This document shows positions 7,885 through 16,152 of a stretch of 35,994 bases of DNA, in pieces. How positions within the stretch are numbered: the first letter of the stretch is position 1; the number at the start of each line of letters is the position of its first letter. The position numbers and the translations under genes are program-made. Source of the DNA: an uncultured Gammaproteobacteria bacterium (lineage in GTDB: Bacteria > Pseudomonadota > Gammaproteobacteria > Arenicellales > JAANXG01). The stretch is from positions 1 to 35,994 of the forward strand of contig CAMYIN010000136.1 of assembly GCA_947258495.1 (NCBI GenBank), in the 5' to 3' direction. The notes beneath the pieces are model-generated. The model was given only the letters and a program-made list of their open reading frames with translations, ran no database searches and was not told where the DNA came from.

Positions 7885-8616
7885 TTATCGATCGGTCTTT
7901 TGCTCGATCACACTCGCGTCGTCGAAGCCGGGGTTGTTCACCCTGGTCGAGACCGCATACGCCTCCATGAGTTCCGCGGGAAAGGGCCTCACCAGGGCCA
8001 GTGCCTGCTCCGGCTCGCCTCGCAGCCAGACGTCGTACTTCTCGGGCGGCACCAGCACCGGCATGCGGTTGTGGATGGACCGCATGAGCGCGTTCGGACC
8101 GCAGGTGACGATGGCCGCGGACAATACCGCTTCCTCCTCGTTCAGATACGACACCTCCCAGAGCCCGGCCACGCCGAGCAATCCGCGGTCCGCGCCCTGG
8201 ATGTGGTAGGGCTGCTTTCCGCGTTGACCCGGGACCTTTTTCCATTCATAGAAACCGGACATCACAAACAGACAGCGCTGCCGGTGCTTCCAGGCGTGCC
8301 GGTAGGTCGCTTTTTCCGCCATGGACTCGCCGCGGGCGTTCGCCGTGGAATATTTCGGTACTTTGCCTTTCGCCCATACCGGGATCAGCGGCCAGACGGC
8401 ATCGACGATTTCCCGCTCCCCCTCTTTGTTGACGCGCACTATGGGTACGCGTGTCAACCGCGCTGATGCGCCGTCAGCCCCTTCCTTGGCGGGCGCCGAT
8501 GGGGCGATGTTATAGCGCGGCTTGGCATACGTTTTCGCTTTGAGATTCGCGTCAAGAATATCGAACGCGTCCATCAACGCCTGCGCATCGGTGACGATGT
8601 TGTACCGACCGCACAC
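7885..8616 (-). CDS. SRAP-domain protein (SOS-response-associated, YedK/HMCES family)
   Basis: A 243-residue protein from a GTG start that gives the mature-form motif M-CGRYNI. Cys2 is the residue that crosslinks to abasic sites in single-stranded DNA and shields them from cleavage. Other family hallmarks are RYNIAPS, the FYEWKK segment with its Glu, and MRSIHNRMPVLVPP with the catalytic-site His. Length is normal for the family. No ribosome-binding site is obvious. I see no LexA box close to the start. It stands alone, converging with the vWA operon and following the gamma-glutamyltransferase gene on the same strand after a gap. Confidence 0.95.
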   Translation of the reverse strand: MCGRYNIVTDAQALMDAFDILDANLKAKTYAKPRYNIAPSAPAKEGADGASARLTRVPIVRVNKEGEREIVDAVWPLIPVWAKGKVPKYSTANARGESMAEKATYRHAWKHRQRCLFVMSGFYEWKKVPGQRGKQPYHIQGADRGLLGVAGLWEVSYLNEEEAVLSAAIVTCGPNALMRSIHNRMPVLVPPEKYDVWLRGEPEQALALVRPFPAELMEAYAVSTRVNNPGFDDASVIEQKTDR

Positions 8617-8681
8617 GGCTCAACGCTTCATGGCCACGACACTGGAGTCGCCACGGCTCGCGAACGGGTATAGCCACACGG

Positions 8682-10688
8682 TCATCGATATCCGTACGCG
8701 CCCATGCTGCGAATGCGGTCGCGGCATCCGCCGGAGAGTGACGCCCGCGCAGGGCCATGGTGTGTATCGGCGACGGAATTACAGACCCCCGGGTACTCGG
8801 AGTCGTCCCGGGCTGCCTTGATCGCGGCCGGTCGAATCTCCGTCCGTCGAACCGAGACCACGCCGCCCGTACGGCGCTTGTCGGCTGCTCCGAACTGGCG
8901 TTCGTCCTCGTCGAGGGCGATGGCCTGAACCGAGCCGATATCGCCCGGGTTTCGCAGCGAGTGTCCCAGGTCGAGCAGGCCCGCAATGACGGCATCGGAG
9001 AAACCGAGTTCGAGACTCGTGGCGCGGTTGGCGGAGGTCTGGGCTATGCGCGGCGCGTCCACGGCCTCCTGGATCACATGCCCGTGGTCGATCAGGTTCA
9101 CGATCATGTTCGTTACCGACCAGATGATGGTCGAGCCGCCGGGCGAGCCGAACGCCGCCAGCGGTTTGTTTTGGTCGAAAATCATGGTCGGCGCCATGCT
9201 GCTGCGGGGGCGCTTGCCCGCTTCCACGTCGTTGGCGCCGGGATTGAACTCGTCGGGGTCGGGATTGAAGGCGGGGACAGGATTGAAATCCGTCAACTCG
9301 TTGTTCAACAGGAACCCGTAGCCCGGCACCATAAGACCCGTGCCCCAGGACGTCTCGATGGTACTGGTGTAACTCACGATATTGCCGTCGCGGTCGACGA
9401 CGGTGAAATGCGTGGTATCGATCCCCCCGGCTTCCGCCGAATTCGCTGCCGCCACCTTGCGGCGCTTCTTCTGTGCGTCGACGTCATAGGGCACGGGATC
9501 GTCGGCGTTCACCTGCGCCCGCCGAGTTTCAACATCAATCAGGGCGCTGCGCATCGCCACGTACTCGTCGCTGAGCAGCCCCGCAGCGGGTACGTCCACG
9601 AAGTCGCCATCGCCCATCCACACGGCCCGGTCGGCGAAGGTCAGGCGCCCGGCCTCGATCATGACGTGCAAAGTGTTGACGGAGCCGAAACCGAACCCTC
9701 GGCTTGCGTCCCCGAGTGGAAAACGCTCGAGCAGCTTCAGTATTTGAATTACCGCAAGGCCTCCCGAGGACGGGGGCGGCATGGATACGATACGAAAACC
9801 CCGGTAGTGATCCTCGATGGGGTCGCGAACGACGACGCGATAGTTCGCCAGATCGTCGGGGATCATGCGTCCTCGACCGTCCGGATTGGATGTGCGGGTG
9901 GCCGACTGCGCGGCCACAATGGCCGCGGCGACGACACCACGGTAAAACGCGTCGACTCCAGAGCCCGCGATGAGCTTGAACGTCTTTGCAAGGTCCTTCT
10001 GTATCAACAGATCGCCCTCAACCTTAGCGACGTCCCCCGGGAGAAACACCTCGCGCGCTTCGTCGTAGGCCGGATTGCCGGGTTCGTTGCGGAGACGGGG
10101 AGACAAGATACTCTCGGCGAGCCGCGGACTTACTCGAAAGCCGTCTGCCGCCAGGGCAATAGCCGGCGCCAGGGCCTCGGCCAGCGATATCGTCCCCCAC
10201 TGCTCGAGCGCCGTCGCCACCCCCAGCAGGGTGCCGGGCACGCCGACCGCATAACCGCTGGTCGAGCGAAGATCGAACGAGGATTGGGTTACGAACATAT
10301 CGGGCGTCGCCGCCGCCGGCGCGGTTTCGCGGGAATCCACAATGATCGTCTTCTTCTCTTTCGCCAGGTGGATCATCATGAAGCCGCCGCCGCCGATGCC
10401 GGACGACTGGGGTTCTACGACGTTGAGCACGAACTGCACTACGGCCGCCGCATCCACCGCGTTGCCGCCCCTTCGCAACACCTCCGCCCCCGCCGCGGCC
10501 GCTACGGGCTCGCTGGTGGCGACGACTCCGCCGCGAACGCCCGGAACGCCCAGGGTGCGTTTCTCGTCGCACCACGAGGTCGCCGGGCCGAGGAGCAGCG
10601 CGAAAGCAAACGCTAACGACACGACCCTATGCGACCGACGGGTCTTTGGCGGCGTGCGCGCGTCGACCGCTGTTTCAGTTCGTATCAT
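8682..10688 (-). CDS. ggt: Gamma-glutamyltransferase, secreted
   Basis: Start ATG 10688 has a strong GAGGAG site just upstream; the frame is open to 10976 but that part looks non-coding. The 668-residue protein has a signal peptide at about 18-40 (VVSLAFAFALLLGPATSWC). The heavy-chain substrate pocket and conserved segments are visible (GGNAVDAA, GIGGGGFMM, PPPSSGG). The autoprocessing site is DTTHFT with the nucleophile Thr425, which becomes the first residue of the small subunit. GSPGGSTII near 514-522 forms the oxyanion region. The enzyme cleaves glutathione and other gamma-glutamyl compounds in the periplasm. Family members usually end soon after the GAADxRR motif (about residue 600-612); here some 55 extra residues follow, with no recognisable domain. 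That tail could reflect a lost stop codon. Confidence 0.95.
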   Translation of the reverse strand: MIRTETAVDARTPPKTRRSHRVVSLAFAFALLLGPATSWCDEKRTLGVPGVRGGVVATSEPVAAAAGAEVLRRGGNAVDAAAVVQFVLNVVEPQSSGIGGGGFMMIHLAKEKKTIIVDSRETAPAAATPDMFVTQSSFDLRSTSGYAVGVPGTLLGVATALEQWGTISLAEALAPAIALAADGFRVSPRLAESILSPRLRNEPGNPAYDEAREVFLPGDVAKVEGDLLIQKDLAKTFKLIAGSGVDAFYRGVVAAAIVAAQSATRTSNPDGRGRMIPDDLANYRVVVRDPIEDHYRGFRIVSMPPPSSGGLAVIQILKLLERFPLGDASRGFGFGSVNTLHVMIEAGRLTFADRAVWMGDGDFVDVPAAGLLSDEYVAMRSALIDVETRRAQVNADDPVPYDVDAQKKRRKVAAANSAEAGGIDTTHFTVVDRDGNIVSYTSTIETSWGTGLMVPGYGFLLNNELTDFNPVPAFNPDPDEFNPGANDVEAGKRPRSSMAPTMIFDQNKPLAAFGSPGGSTIIWSVTNMIVNLIDHGHVIQEAVDAPRIAQTSANRATSLELGFSDAVIAGLLDLGHSLRNPGDIGSVQAIALDEDERQFGAADKRRTGGVVSVRRTEIRPAAIKAARDDSEYPGVCNSVADTHHGPARASLSGGCRDRIRSMGAYGYR

Positions 10689-11076
10689 CGCGCTCCTCCT
10701 CGCTGCGCCGTGGGATGGCGGGTTATGAACTTGCGAACTGTCGCCCTCCATGCGGTCTCTGTCAACCGATGGGCCCGGTTTGGTTGCCGGCTGTGTTGGG
10801 CGGGGCCGATTGTTGGCCATTGGCGCGGCACCCCTTTCTTCAAACCCAGAGGAATTAAGTTGCGTCGCGATGACGACGAGAATTTCGTTTCTCAACCAAA
10901 GCTCTGAATAATTCACCCATGAATTACCCGAGCACGAGAAACGAAAAGTGCGATTATTATTTTTCCATTGTTCCATCCGTAACTCAATCGAACTATGTCG
11001 GTACTCCCTTGTACCGCGGGACCCTCTGCATTGAGTCAGGGGGTCGTTGATTCGTACTGTCCAAAACGATCATTCC
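10689..11076. other. Intergenic stretch, no gene seen
   Basis: This covers the ggt upstream region and the flank of the first hairpin repeat. An AT-rich patch near 10900-10990 could hold the ggt promoter (- strand), but I cannot point to convincing -35/-10 boxes. The open - frame running through here is not supported by codon use or a start site. Confidence 0.4.
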
Positions 11077-11248
11077 ATTGAATCTCCCCGCGCTCATGCG
11101 CGGGGAATCATCCCGGCTACGCCGGGAGGCACTGGACTCGGCCGTCCGTCGGCAGAGCCGCATCCGACCTCGTCCGTGGCCCGCACGATACCGTGCGGGC
11201 ACCGCGTCCATCCCCGTGCTCATGCACGGGGTATTGTTCCGCGATAAA
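11077..11248. repeat. 172-bp four-hairpin dispersed repeat, copy 1
   Basis: This copy runs from ATTGAAT to GCGATAAA and matches 19784-19955 along its full length with about 13 substitutions and no gaps by eye. It contains four hairpins in order: CCCCGCGC(TCAT)GCGCGGGG, TCCCGGC(TAC)GCCGGGA, GCCCGCACG(ATAC)CGTGCGGGC and CCCCGTGC(TCAT)GCACGGGG. The first and last are near copies of each other. It lies between ggt and a small membrane-protein gene. It may be a miniature mobile element or a structured RNA element. Confidence 0.85.
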
Positions 11249-11315
11249 AACCACGGGGCCGGTACCGACCCCGCGATAGTAGAGCTGTGGGATGTCTGTG
11301 ACCGGATGCGTGCTG

Positions 11316-11504
11316 CTAATTGTGCGTCTGTTTCGCGATCTGCGAGGTCGATACGGGTGTCTCCATCTGCTGCTTGGCCTCCAGACTGTCGCCGTGGGGT
11401 CGTCCCGAAGACAAACCGAAGCTCGCAGCCCCAAAGACCGCAAACAGCGCTAATCCGATACCAACCGAAAAGAAACCTCTTTGCCTCGTGTGCATCTTTG
11501 TCAT
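11316..11504 (-). CDS. Small single-helix membrane protein
   Basis: A 62-residue protein from ATG 11504, chosen because AGGAG lies 7 bases upstream; the longer in-frame ORF has no such support. A basic N-terminus (MTKMHTRQRG) is followed by one hydrophobic helix at about 11-31 (FFSVGIGLALFAVFGAASFGL). A polar Gln/Lys/Thr tail follows. I do not recognise the family. The design (basic start, helix, short polar tail) fits a small inner-membrane protein. It lies about 70 bases from repeat copy 1. Confidence 0.55.
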   Translation of the reverse strand: MTKMHTRQRGFFSVGIGLALFAVFGAASFGLSSGRPHGDSLEAKQQMETPVSTSQIAKQTHN

Positions 11505-11953
11505 CTTCGCACTCCTGTTGAGTCGTTGGCGTGGTTCGTGCTCTGCCCCGGGTGGACCGCTCGTGTTTCGTTGACTCGTGCGAGAGGCCGATAACGATGG
11601 GATCCTCACGGTTGCCCCGTACCTTACTGGTCGGAGCGAAGGAAATCCGTGAACAAATAGAGCACAATAATGTGCACAAATTCCTAGTATTCCGCTACAG
11701 AATAACGTCTGGCGCCGCATGGCAAATGCAGTTTGTGCGACAACCGACGGCCGGCACTCGGTGTGTGAGTCCTGGCGCTGGCCAACCCACCCTTCGGCCG
11801 CCTCCCGGGCGGGCGCAACCGAACGCGCAGGTTCTCGCGCGCGATGCTTGCTTCAGGTCAATGATCGGTACCGGGCATTATGCTATCGATCTACTCCGTG
11901 GAACGTCTGTCTCGCCACGAAGGCAATCGATAACACGCAATCGGAGATGAGTC
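11505..11953. other. Intergenic stretch, no gene seen
   Basis: About 450 bases between two small genes that diverge from it. I see no convincing ORF, RNA gene or repeat. A small dyad (GTGCAC near 11672) and a C/G-rich patch near 11800-11850 are the only local features. Confidence 0.4.
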
Positions 11954-12169
11954 ATGATCGTCGAAACCACAGACCCGATCACCGGCAATGACGTCACGGA
12001 CCTGGACTCCGCGCCGTACGTGGTCGACGGGGACCTGAAAATCTACTTCGAGTCGGAGGCCAGCAAGGCCGAGTTCCTCGGTATTGAGGTCGAAAACCCG
12101 TCCGCCGACCTGCCCTCGGGATTGGACAATCCGGCACCGATGGGACCCGGAGACTTCAAGCACACTTAG
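11954..12169 (+). CDS. Small acidic protein of unknown function
   Basis: A 71-residue acidic protein. GGAGATGAGTC precedes the ATG at a workable spacing. The middle reads APYVVDGDLKIYFESEASK and then AEFLGIEVENP. This loosely resembles the YHS-type pattern of a short strand pair followed by an aromatic-Glu-Ser helix, but without cysteines. No signal peptide or membrane helix is seen. It stands alone, upstream of the convergent yggX gene. I treat it as a real but unassigned gene. Confidence 0.55.
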   Translation: MIVETTDPITGNDVTDLDSAPYVVDGDLKIYFESEASKAEFLGIEVENPSADLPSGLDNPAPMGPGDFKHT

Positions 12170-12315
12170 ATTTCGATTTACGGTTCGGGGAATCCCTCGG
12201 CGGGGCGCGCGTGTTATCCGCTTTCTCGCGACGCGGAACCGCTTTGAGGTGCCGAACGTAAAAAGGGAAGAAGAGCGGAAAATGGGTGCCGCTGATCTCG
12301 GGGCGGTGGGTGGTG

Positions 12316-12600
12316 CTATTTTTTTTGTCCCGCCGGCGTGAATCCGGGAGGCAGCTTGCCCAGTTCGCCCTCGCCAAAGAGGAAACCCACCATGTGCTGC
12401 TCAATCAGCTCGATGCTTGCCGGATCCGCGGTGCTCAGCCGATTCTCGTTCATGATGGTGGTGAGCCGCTCGAGCCATTTGTTCCACCCCTCCCTGGATA
12501 CGTTTTCGTAGACGCGTTGCCCCAGCGACCCGGGATGGGGGGGCCGGTCGAGGCCTTCGGCTTCCCGCTTCAACACCTGGCAGTAGACGATACGCGTCAT
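12316..12600 (-). CDS. yggX: YggX-type Fe(2+)-trafficking / oxidative-damage protection protein
   Basis: A 94-residue protein matching the YggX family over its length: MTRIVYCQVLKREAEGLD, then GSLGQRVYENVSREGWNKW, LTTIMNENRL and a Phe/Gly-rich C-terminus. Cys7 is the conserved cysteine. The family is cytoplasmic, is limited mainly to beta- and gammaproteobacteria, and protects iron-sulfur enzymes from oxidation. AGGA sits directly before the ATG. It is divergent from the A-type Fe-S carrier gene across 122 bases, so one iron or redox-sensing control region could serve both. Confidence 0.95.
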   Translation of the reverse strand: MTRIVYCQVLKREAEGLDRPPHPGSLGQRVYENVSREGWNKWLERLTTIMNENRLSTADPASIELIEQHMVGFLFGEGELGKLPPGFTPAGQKK

Positions 12601-12663
12601 TTTCCTAAAGATAATATGGAGTTGGCGATTACCCCGACTCGTCGCGGGGATTATCTAAGTAAA

Positions 12664-12692
12664 ATACTCAACTATTGCGCCGAGTAGGGTAT
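12664..12692. promoter_or_regulatory. Palindromic operator candidate, IscR-like half-sites
   Basis: ATACTCAACT, a 9-base spacer, and AGTAGGGTAT form an inverted repeat (8 of 10 positions pair). The half-sites resemble the ATAxYYGACT half of IscR type 1 sites, but the spacer is about 4 bases longer than usual. It lies 31 bases before the start codon of the A-type carrier, next to a possible -10 box (CATAAT), so a repressor bound here would block that promoter. Confidence 0.4.
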
Positions 12693-12722
12693 CATAATCG
12701 GTACAGCAACAGGAGCGGAACG

Positions 12723-13094
12723 ATGTCTGAGTCAGCACAACAGATCTATTCGACCACAGTTACCGACACTGACGTGCGCTTAACGCCCGCCGCCGATGCC
12801 AAGATGGCCGAGTTGACGGCGAGCGCCGATGTCGAACTCGCGGGGATACGGTTGTTTGTCACCGGCGGCGGTTGCAGCGGTATGGCCTATGGCATGACTT
12901 ACGCCGAGGTCGTGAGCGAGTACGACAGCACGCTCGAAGGAGAGGGATACAAGATGGTCATCGACGCGGTGGCACTGAATTATCTGGCGGGATGTGAGAT
13001 CGATTACTCCCAGGGCAGTTTCAAGTTCAAGAACGTCTTCCAGACCGTCGGCGGCAGCGGTATGTGCGGCGGTTGCGGCGGCGGCGGTTTTTGA
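12723..13094 (+). CDS. A-type iron-sulfur cluster carrier (ErpA/IscA family)
   Basis: A 123-residue protein from ATG 12723, with AGGAG 7 bases upstream. The family core is clear: VRLTPAADAKMAEL, then RLFVTGGGCSGMAYGMTYAE, DYSQGSFKFKN and a Cys-rich end. The family ligates a cluster through one Cys in the GGCSG region and two near the C-terminus, usually CGC. Here the tail is SGMCGGCGGGGF, that is Cys-Gly-Gly-Cys, followed by glycines. It probably acts in the cytoplasm, delivering [4Fe-4S] or [2Fe-2S] clusters to apo-enzymes. A radical SAM gene, which needs such a cluster, lies 1.6 kb downstream on the same strand. Confidence 0.93.
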   Translation: MSESAQQIYSTTVTDTDVRLTPAADAKMAELTASADVELAGIRLFVTGGGCSGMAYGMTYAEVVSEYDSTLEGEGYKMVIDAVALNYLAGCEIDYSQGSFKFKNVFQTVGGSGMCGGCGGGGF

Positions 13095-13381
13095 TGTGCC
13101 GCAGGCCCACGCCCCAGATTCACGCCCGGGTCGCGCGTTGATCGGAACGTCGTCGGCAAACGTCTTGCGCACCTCATAATCGTTCAACAGACGTAGCCGT
13201 CGATACAGCGACGCGCAACGGCATGCGGAGACGCACGGTCGAGATTTACCATTGCAGCCAAGCAACCTCAATGCGCCACAGCGTTCCTGTTCCCGCCCGC
13301 CTGGCCCGGATAATTCCTATGCCTGACAGCGGCCCCCTTCACGCAAGACCGATACGCGACAGGCCGGCGGTTTCGACAACA

Positions 13382-14668
13382 ATGGCACTGCGTGAACGCG
13401 TGCTGATCATTGCGCCGCACAGCAGCTACCGGTCCTCCGCGTTTCTCGATGCTGCAAAAAAACTCGGCGTCGAGGTGCTGTTTGCTTCCGAAGGCAGGCA
13501 CTCGGTGGTCAGTATGTACAGCAACGGACTGCACATCGATATCGAAGACAGCGACGGCGCCATAGAGACGATCTTGCGCGAGGCTTCGCGGTTTCCGTTC
13601 CGCGCTGTCGTCGGCACCGACGATTCCACTATCGAGCTGGCGGCGCGGGTCGCACGGTCTCTCGGCCTGCGCCACAATCCGGCGCCGGCGGTGCGCATCG
13701 CCCGCTTTAAGGACGAGGCACGAACGCGACTTGCGCAGACGCGTATCCCCGTGCCGCGGTTTCGCCTTATCGATTTGCGGCGTCCGCTGGCCCCGCAAGC
13801 CGAACAGGTCCGTTTTCCCTGTGTGCTGAAACCGCTAAGCCTCTCCGCCAGCCGCGGCGTAATCCGCGCCGACAATCCGGATCAATTTCTAAGCGCTTGT
13901 GCGCGTATACACCGGCTGTTGCAGGCCGAAGCGGCGGAGCAACGCGACCACATCCTGGCGGAGGACTTCATTCCCGGTGTCGAGGTCGCGGTCGAGGCGA
14001 TGTTGACCGAAGGCGAGCTCGAGGTTCTCGCGATTTTTGATAAGCCCGACCCGCTGGACGGACCGTATTTCGAAGAGACTTATTATGTAACCCCTTCGCG
14101 ACTGGACCCGGCGCTGCAACGGCAGATTAGGGACCGGGTCAACGACGCCTGCGACGCCTACGGCCTGCGCGAGGGCCCTGTGCACGCGGAATGCCGGCTG
14201 AACCACCAAGGCGTTTGGATCCTCGAAGTCGCGCCCCGCACCATAGGCGGCCAGTGTGCGCGGCTCCTTCAATACGCAACGGGTCAAAGCCTGGAGGAAC
14301 TCGTGCTTTCCCACGCCATGGGGCGTCAAAGGCGACACCGCCGAAGCCGCCGTGATGCTGCGGGGGTGCTCATGATACCCATTCCCGCCGCCGGCATTCT
14401 GCGCCGGGTGGAAGGGGTGCTGGCCGCGGAGCGGGTACCCTATGTGGAAGAAGTTTCCATATCGGTGCGCGAAGGCTATCAGCTGGTGCCGTGGCCGGAA
14501 GGATCGACCTATCTCGGGTTCATCTTCTCCCGAGCGCCAACGCCCGGCCAGGCCGAGGCCGCGCTGCGCGAGGCGCACGCCCGATTGCGGTTCGTGGTTG
14601 CGCCTCTGTGGAATATCGACACCCGATCCATTGACAGCTCGACGGCGTCGGTCCGGCAATATTCCTGA
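13382..14668 (+). CDS. ATP-grasp ligase-like protein, paired with a radical SAM protein
   Basis: I used ATG 13382 because the Rossmann-like start RVLIIAPHSSYR follows at once; in-frame ATGs at 13271 and 13319 remain possible and none has a good ribosome site. From 13382 it has 428 residues. The ATP-grasp features are FPCVLKPLSLSASRGV (ATP-binding Lys150 and glycine-poor loop), AEDFIPGVEVAVEA, and HAECRLNHQGVWILEVAPR with the Mg-binding acidic and Arg residues near 270-286. The family joins a carboxylate, through an acyl phosphate, to an amine or thiol. The 3' end overlaps the next start by one base (TGATG), so the two products are made together. Substrate unknown. Confidence 0.88.
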   Translation: MALRERVLIIAPHSSYRSSAFLDAAKKLGVEVLFASEGRHSVVSMYSNGLHIDIEDSDGAIETILREASRFPFRAVVGTDDSTIELAARVARSLGLRHNPAPAVRIARFKDEARTRLAQTRIPVPRFRLIDLRRPLAPQAEQVRFPCVLKPLSLSASRGVIRADNPDQFLSACARIHRLLQAEAAEQRDHILAEDFIPGVEVAVEAMLTEGELEVLAIFDKPDPLDGPYFEETYYVTPSRLDPALQRQIRDRVNDACDAYGLREGPVHAECRLNHQGVWILEVAPRTIGGQCARLLQYATGQSLEELVLSHAMGRQRRHRRSRRDAAGVLMIPIPAAGILRRVEGVLAAERVPYVEEVSISVREGYQLVPWPEGSTYLGFIFSRAPTPGQAEAALREAHARLRFVVAPLWNIDTRSIDSSTASVRQYS

Positions 14669-16056
14669 TGCGCGCGGTCTTGATCAATCCTTACGAAATC
14701 GGCCGGCAGCCGTTTGGATTGGCGGAACCCGCCGCGCTGCTGCAACAAGCCGGTTGCACGGTCGACTGCCTGGATCTGTCTCTGCAGAGACTCGACCCGG
14801 CATTGCTCGCGCAAGCCGATCTCGTAGGCGTCTACGTTGCCATGCACACGGCAACCCGCATCGCGGTGGAAGCAATACCCCGCATTCGCCGTCACGCGCC
14901 GCGCGCTCATCTCTGTGCTTACGGTCTGTATGCGCCCATGAACGAAGCACGGCTAAGCGTTCTCGGGGTCGACACGGTGCTCGACGGCGAGTTCGAGTCG
15001 CGAATGCTCGCTCTGGTTGAGGGGCTCGCATCCGGCAACGGCGCCGCCTATGCCACCGCTTCGAGCAAACTCCCCGAAGTCCCTTTCGTGGTGCCCGATC
15101 GGTCCAAACTGCCGCCGCTGTCGCAGTACGCCCGCCTGGTCACTTCCGACGGGGTCGAAAAGACCGTCGGTTTCGCCGAGACCTCCAGAGGTTGCAAACA
15201 TTTTTGCCGGCATTGTCCTGTCGTCCCGATCTACGAAGGCAGATTCCGCATCGTGCCGCGCGATGTGGTTGCCGCCGATGTCCGCAATCAAGTCCTGGCG
15301 GGCGCCGAGCACATTTCGTTCGGCGACCCCGATTTCCTCAACGGCCCGGGACACGCACGCAGGGTCGTGTGCGCGTTGCACGCGGAGTTTCCGGACGTCA
15401 CCTATGACGCCACCGTAAAGATCGAACATATCCTGCGATACCGGGAACTGCTTCCGGAACTGAAGGATACGGGCTGCCTGTTCATCACCTCGGCGGTGGA
15501 GTCCGTCGACGACCGCGTGCTGGCGCATCTCAACAAGGGCCACACGAAAGACGATTTCGTCACCGCGGTCCGCCTACTGCGGAATACGGGCATCAGCCTG
15601 ACGCCGACGTTTGTCGCCTTCACGCCGTGGACGTCCCTGGACGGCTATCTCGATCTGTTGCGGACCATCGCCGAACTGGGGCTCGTCGATAGCGTCCCTC
15701 CGATTCAGTTAGCCATTCGCTTGCTGGTGCCGCGAGGCTCCCACCTCTTGAAATTGGAAGGATTCGAAAAACGATTACGCGACTTCGATTCGAATACGCT
15801 GGGCTACCCCTGGGGCCACGCCGACCATCGGGTAGATGCGCTCCAAGAAGCCGTGCAGGCCTGCGCGGCCCGGGCCGAACAAAACGGGCTTTCGCGCGCC
15901 GAGACGTTCGCGGAGATCTGGCGTCTCGCGCACCGCGCCGCAGACCGACCCGTGCCCGTTTTGCCGCCCCGTTCCTCGGCAGAGCTCGTACCACATTTGT
16001 CGGAACCCTGGTACTGCTGTGCCGAACCGACGAATCAACAACTGGCGTCCTTCTGA
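14668..16056 (+). CDS. Radical SAM protein with C-terminal CCAEP tail
   Basis: A 462-residue protein. Residues 1-120 form a Rossmann-like domain as in B12-binding radical SAM proteins, but I see no DxHxxG cobalamin motif. The cluster motif is C176-KHF-C180-RH-C183 (CxxxCxxC), followed by GAEHISFGDPDFLNGP as the SAM-binding strand region. The last residues read WYCCAEP at about 448-454, then a short tail. This matches the radical SAM group that I recall as named for its CUAEP/CCAEP tail, in which some members have selenocysteine at the second Cys position. The second codon of the pair here is TGT, so this is the all-cysteine form. It is translationally coupled to the ATP-grasp gene, suggesting a two-enzyme modification or biosynthetic step. 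Confidence 0.9.
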   Translation: MRAVLINPYEIGRQPFGLAEPAALLQQAGCTVDCLDLSLQRLDPALLAQADLVGVYVAMHTATRIAVEAIPRIRRHAPRAHLCAYGLYAPMNEARLSVLGVDTVLDGEFESRMLALVEGLASGNGAAYATASSKLPEVPFVVPDRSKLPPLSQYARLVTSDGVEKTVGFAETSRGCKHFCRHCPVVPIYEGRFRIVPRDVVAADVRNQVLAGAEHISFGDPDFLNGPGHARRVVCALHAEFPDVTYDATVKIEHILRYRELLPELKDTGCLFITSAVESVDDRVLAHLNKGHTKDDFVTAVRLLRNTGISLTPTFVAFTPWTSLDGYLDLLRTIAELGLVDSVPPIQLAIRLLVPRGSHLLKLEGFEKRLRDFDSNTLGYPWGHADHRVDALQEAVQACAARAEQNGLSRAETFAEIWRLAHRAADRPVPVLPPRSSAELVPHLSEPWYCCAEPTNQQLASF

Positions 16057-16152
16057 GGCGTGCTGCGAACGACTATACCCGCCGCACCTCCACCGCTCCG
16101 CTTGCACGCGCAGCCGTTCGCGTTACGCCCACCGCTCTAAAGCGCAATCAGC

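Noticed and set aside
8757-10616. 619-codon + strand ORF opposite ggt
   Set aside because: Antisense shadow of a conserved gamma-glutamyltransferase.
11088-11235. Hairpins CCCCGCGC...GCGCGGGG resembling type I-E CRISPR repeats
   Set aside because: The four hairpins differ from each other, are unevenly spaced, have no spacer-like unique units and no cas genes are in the window.
10993-11679. Long - strand open frame through repeat copy 1
   Set aside because: It crosses the four hairpins, has no ribosome site, and the part shared with copy 2 is explained by DNA-level repeat conservation.
12629-12652. CCCCGACTCGTCGCGGGG hairpin as a third repeat copy
   Set aside because: Imperfect stem and no similarity to the 172-bp element beyond C/G runs.
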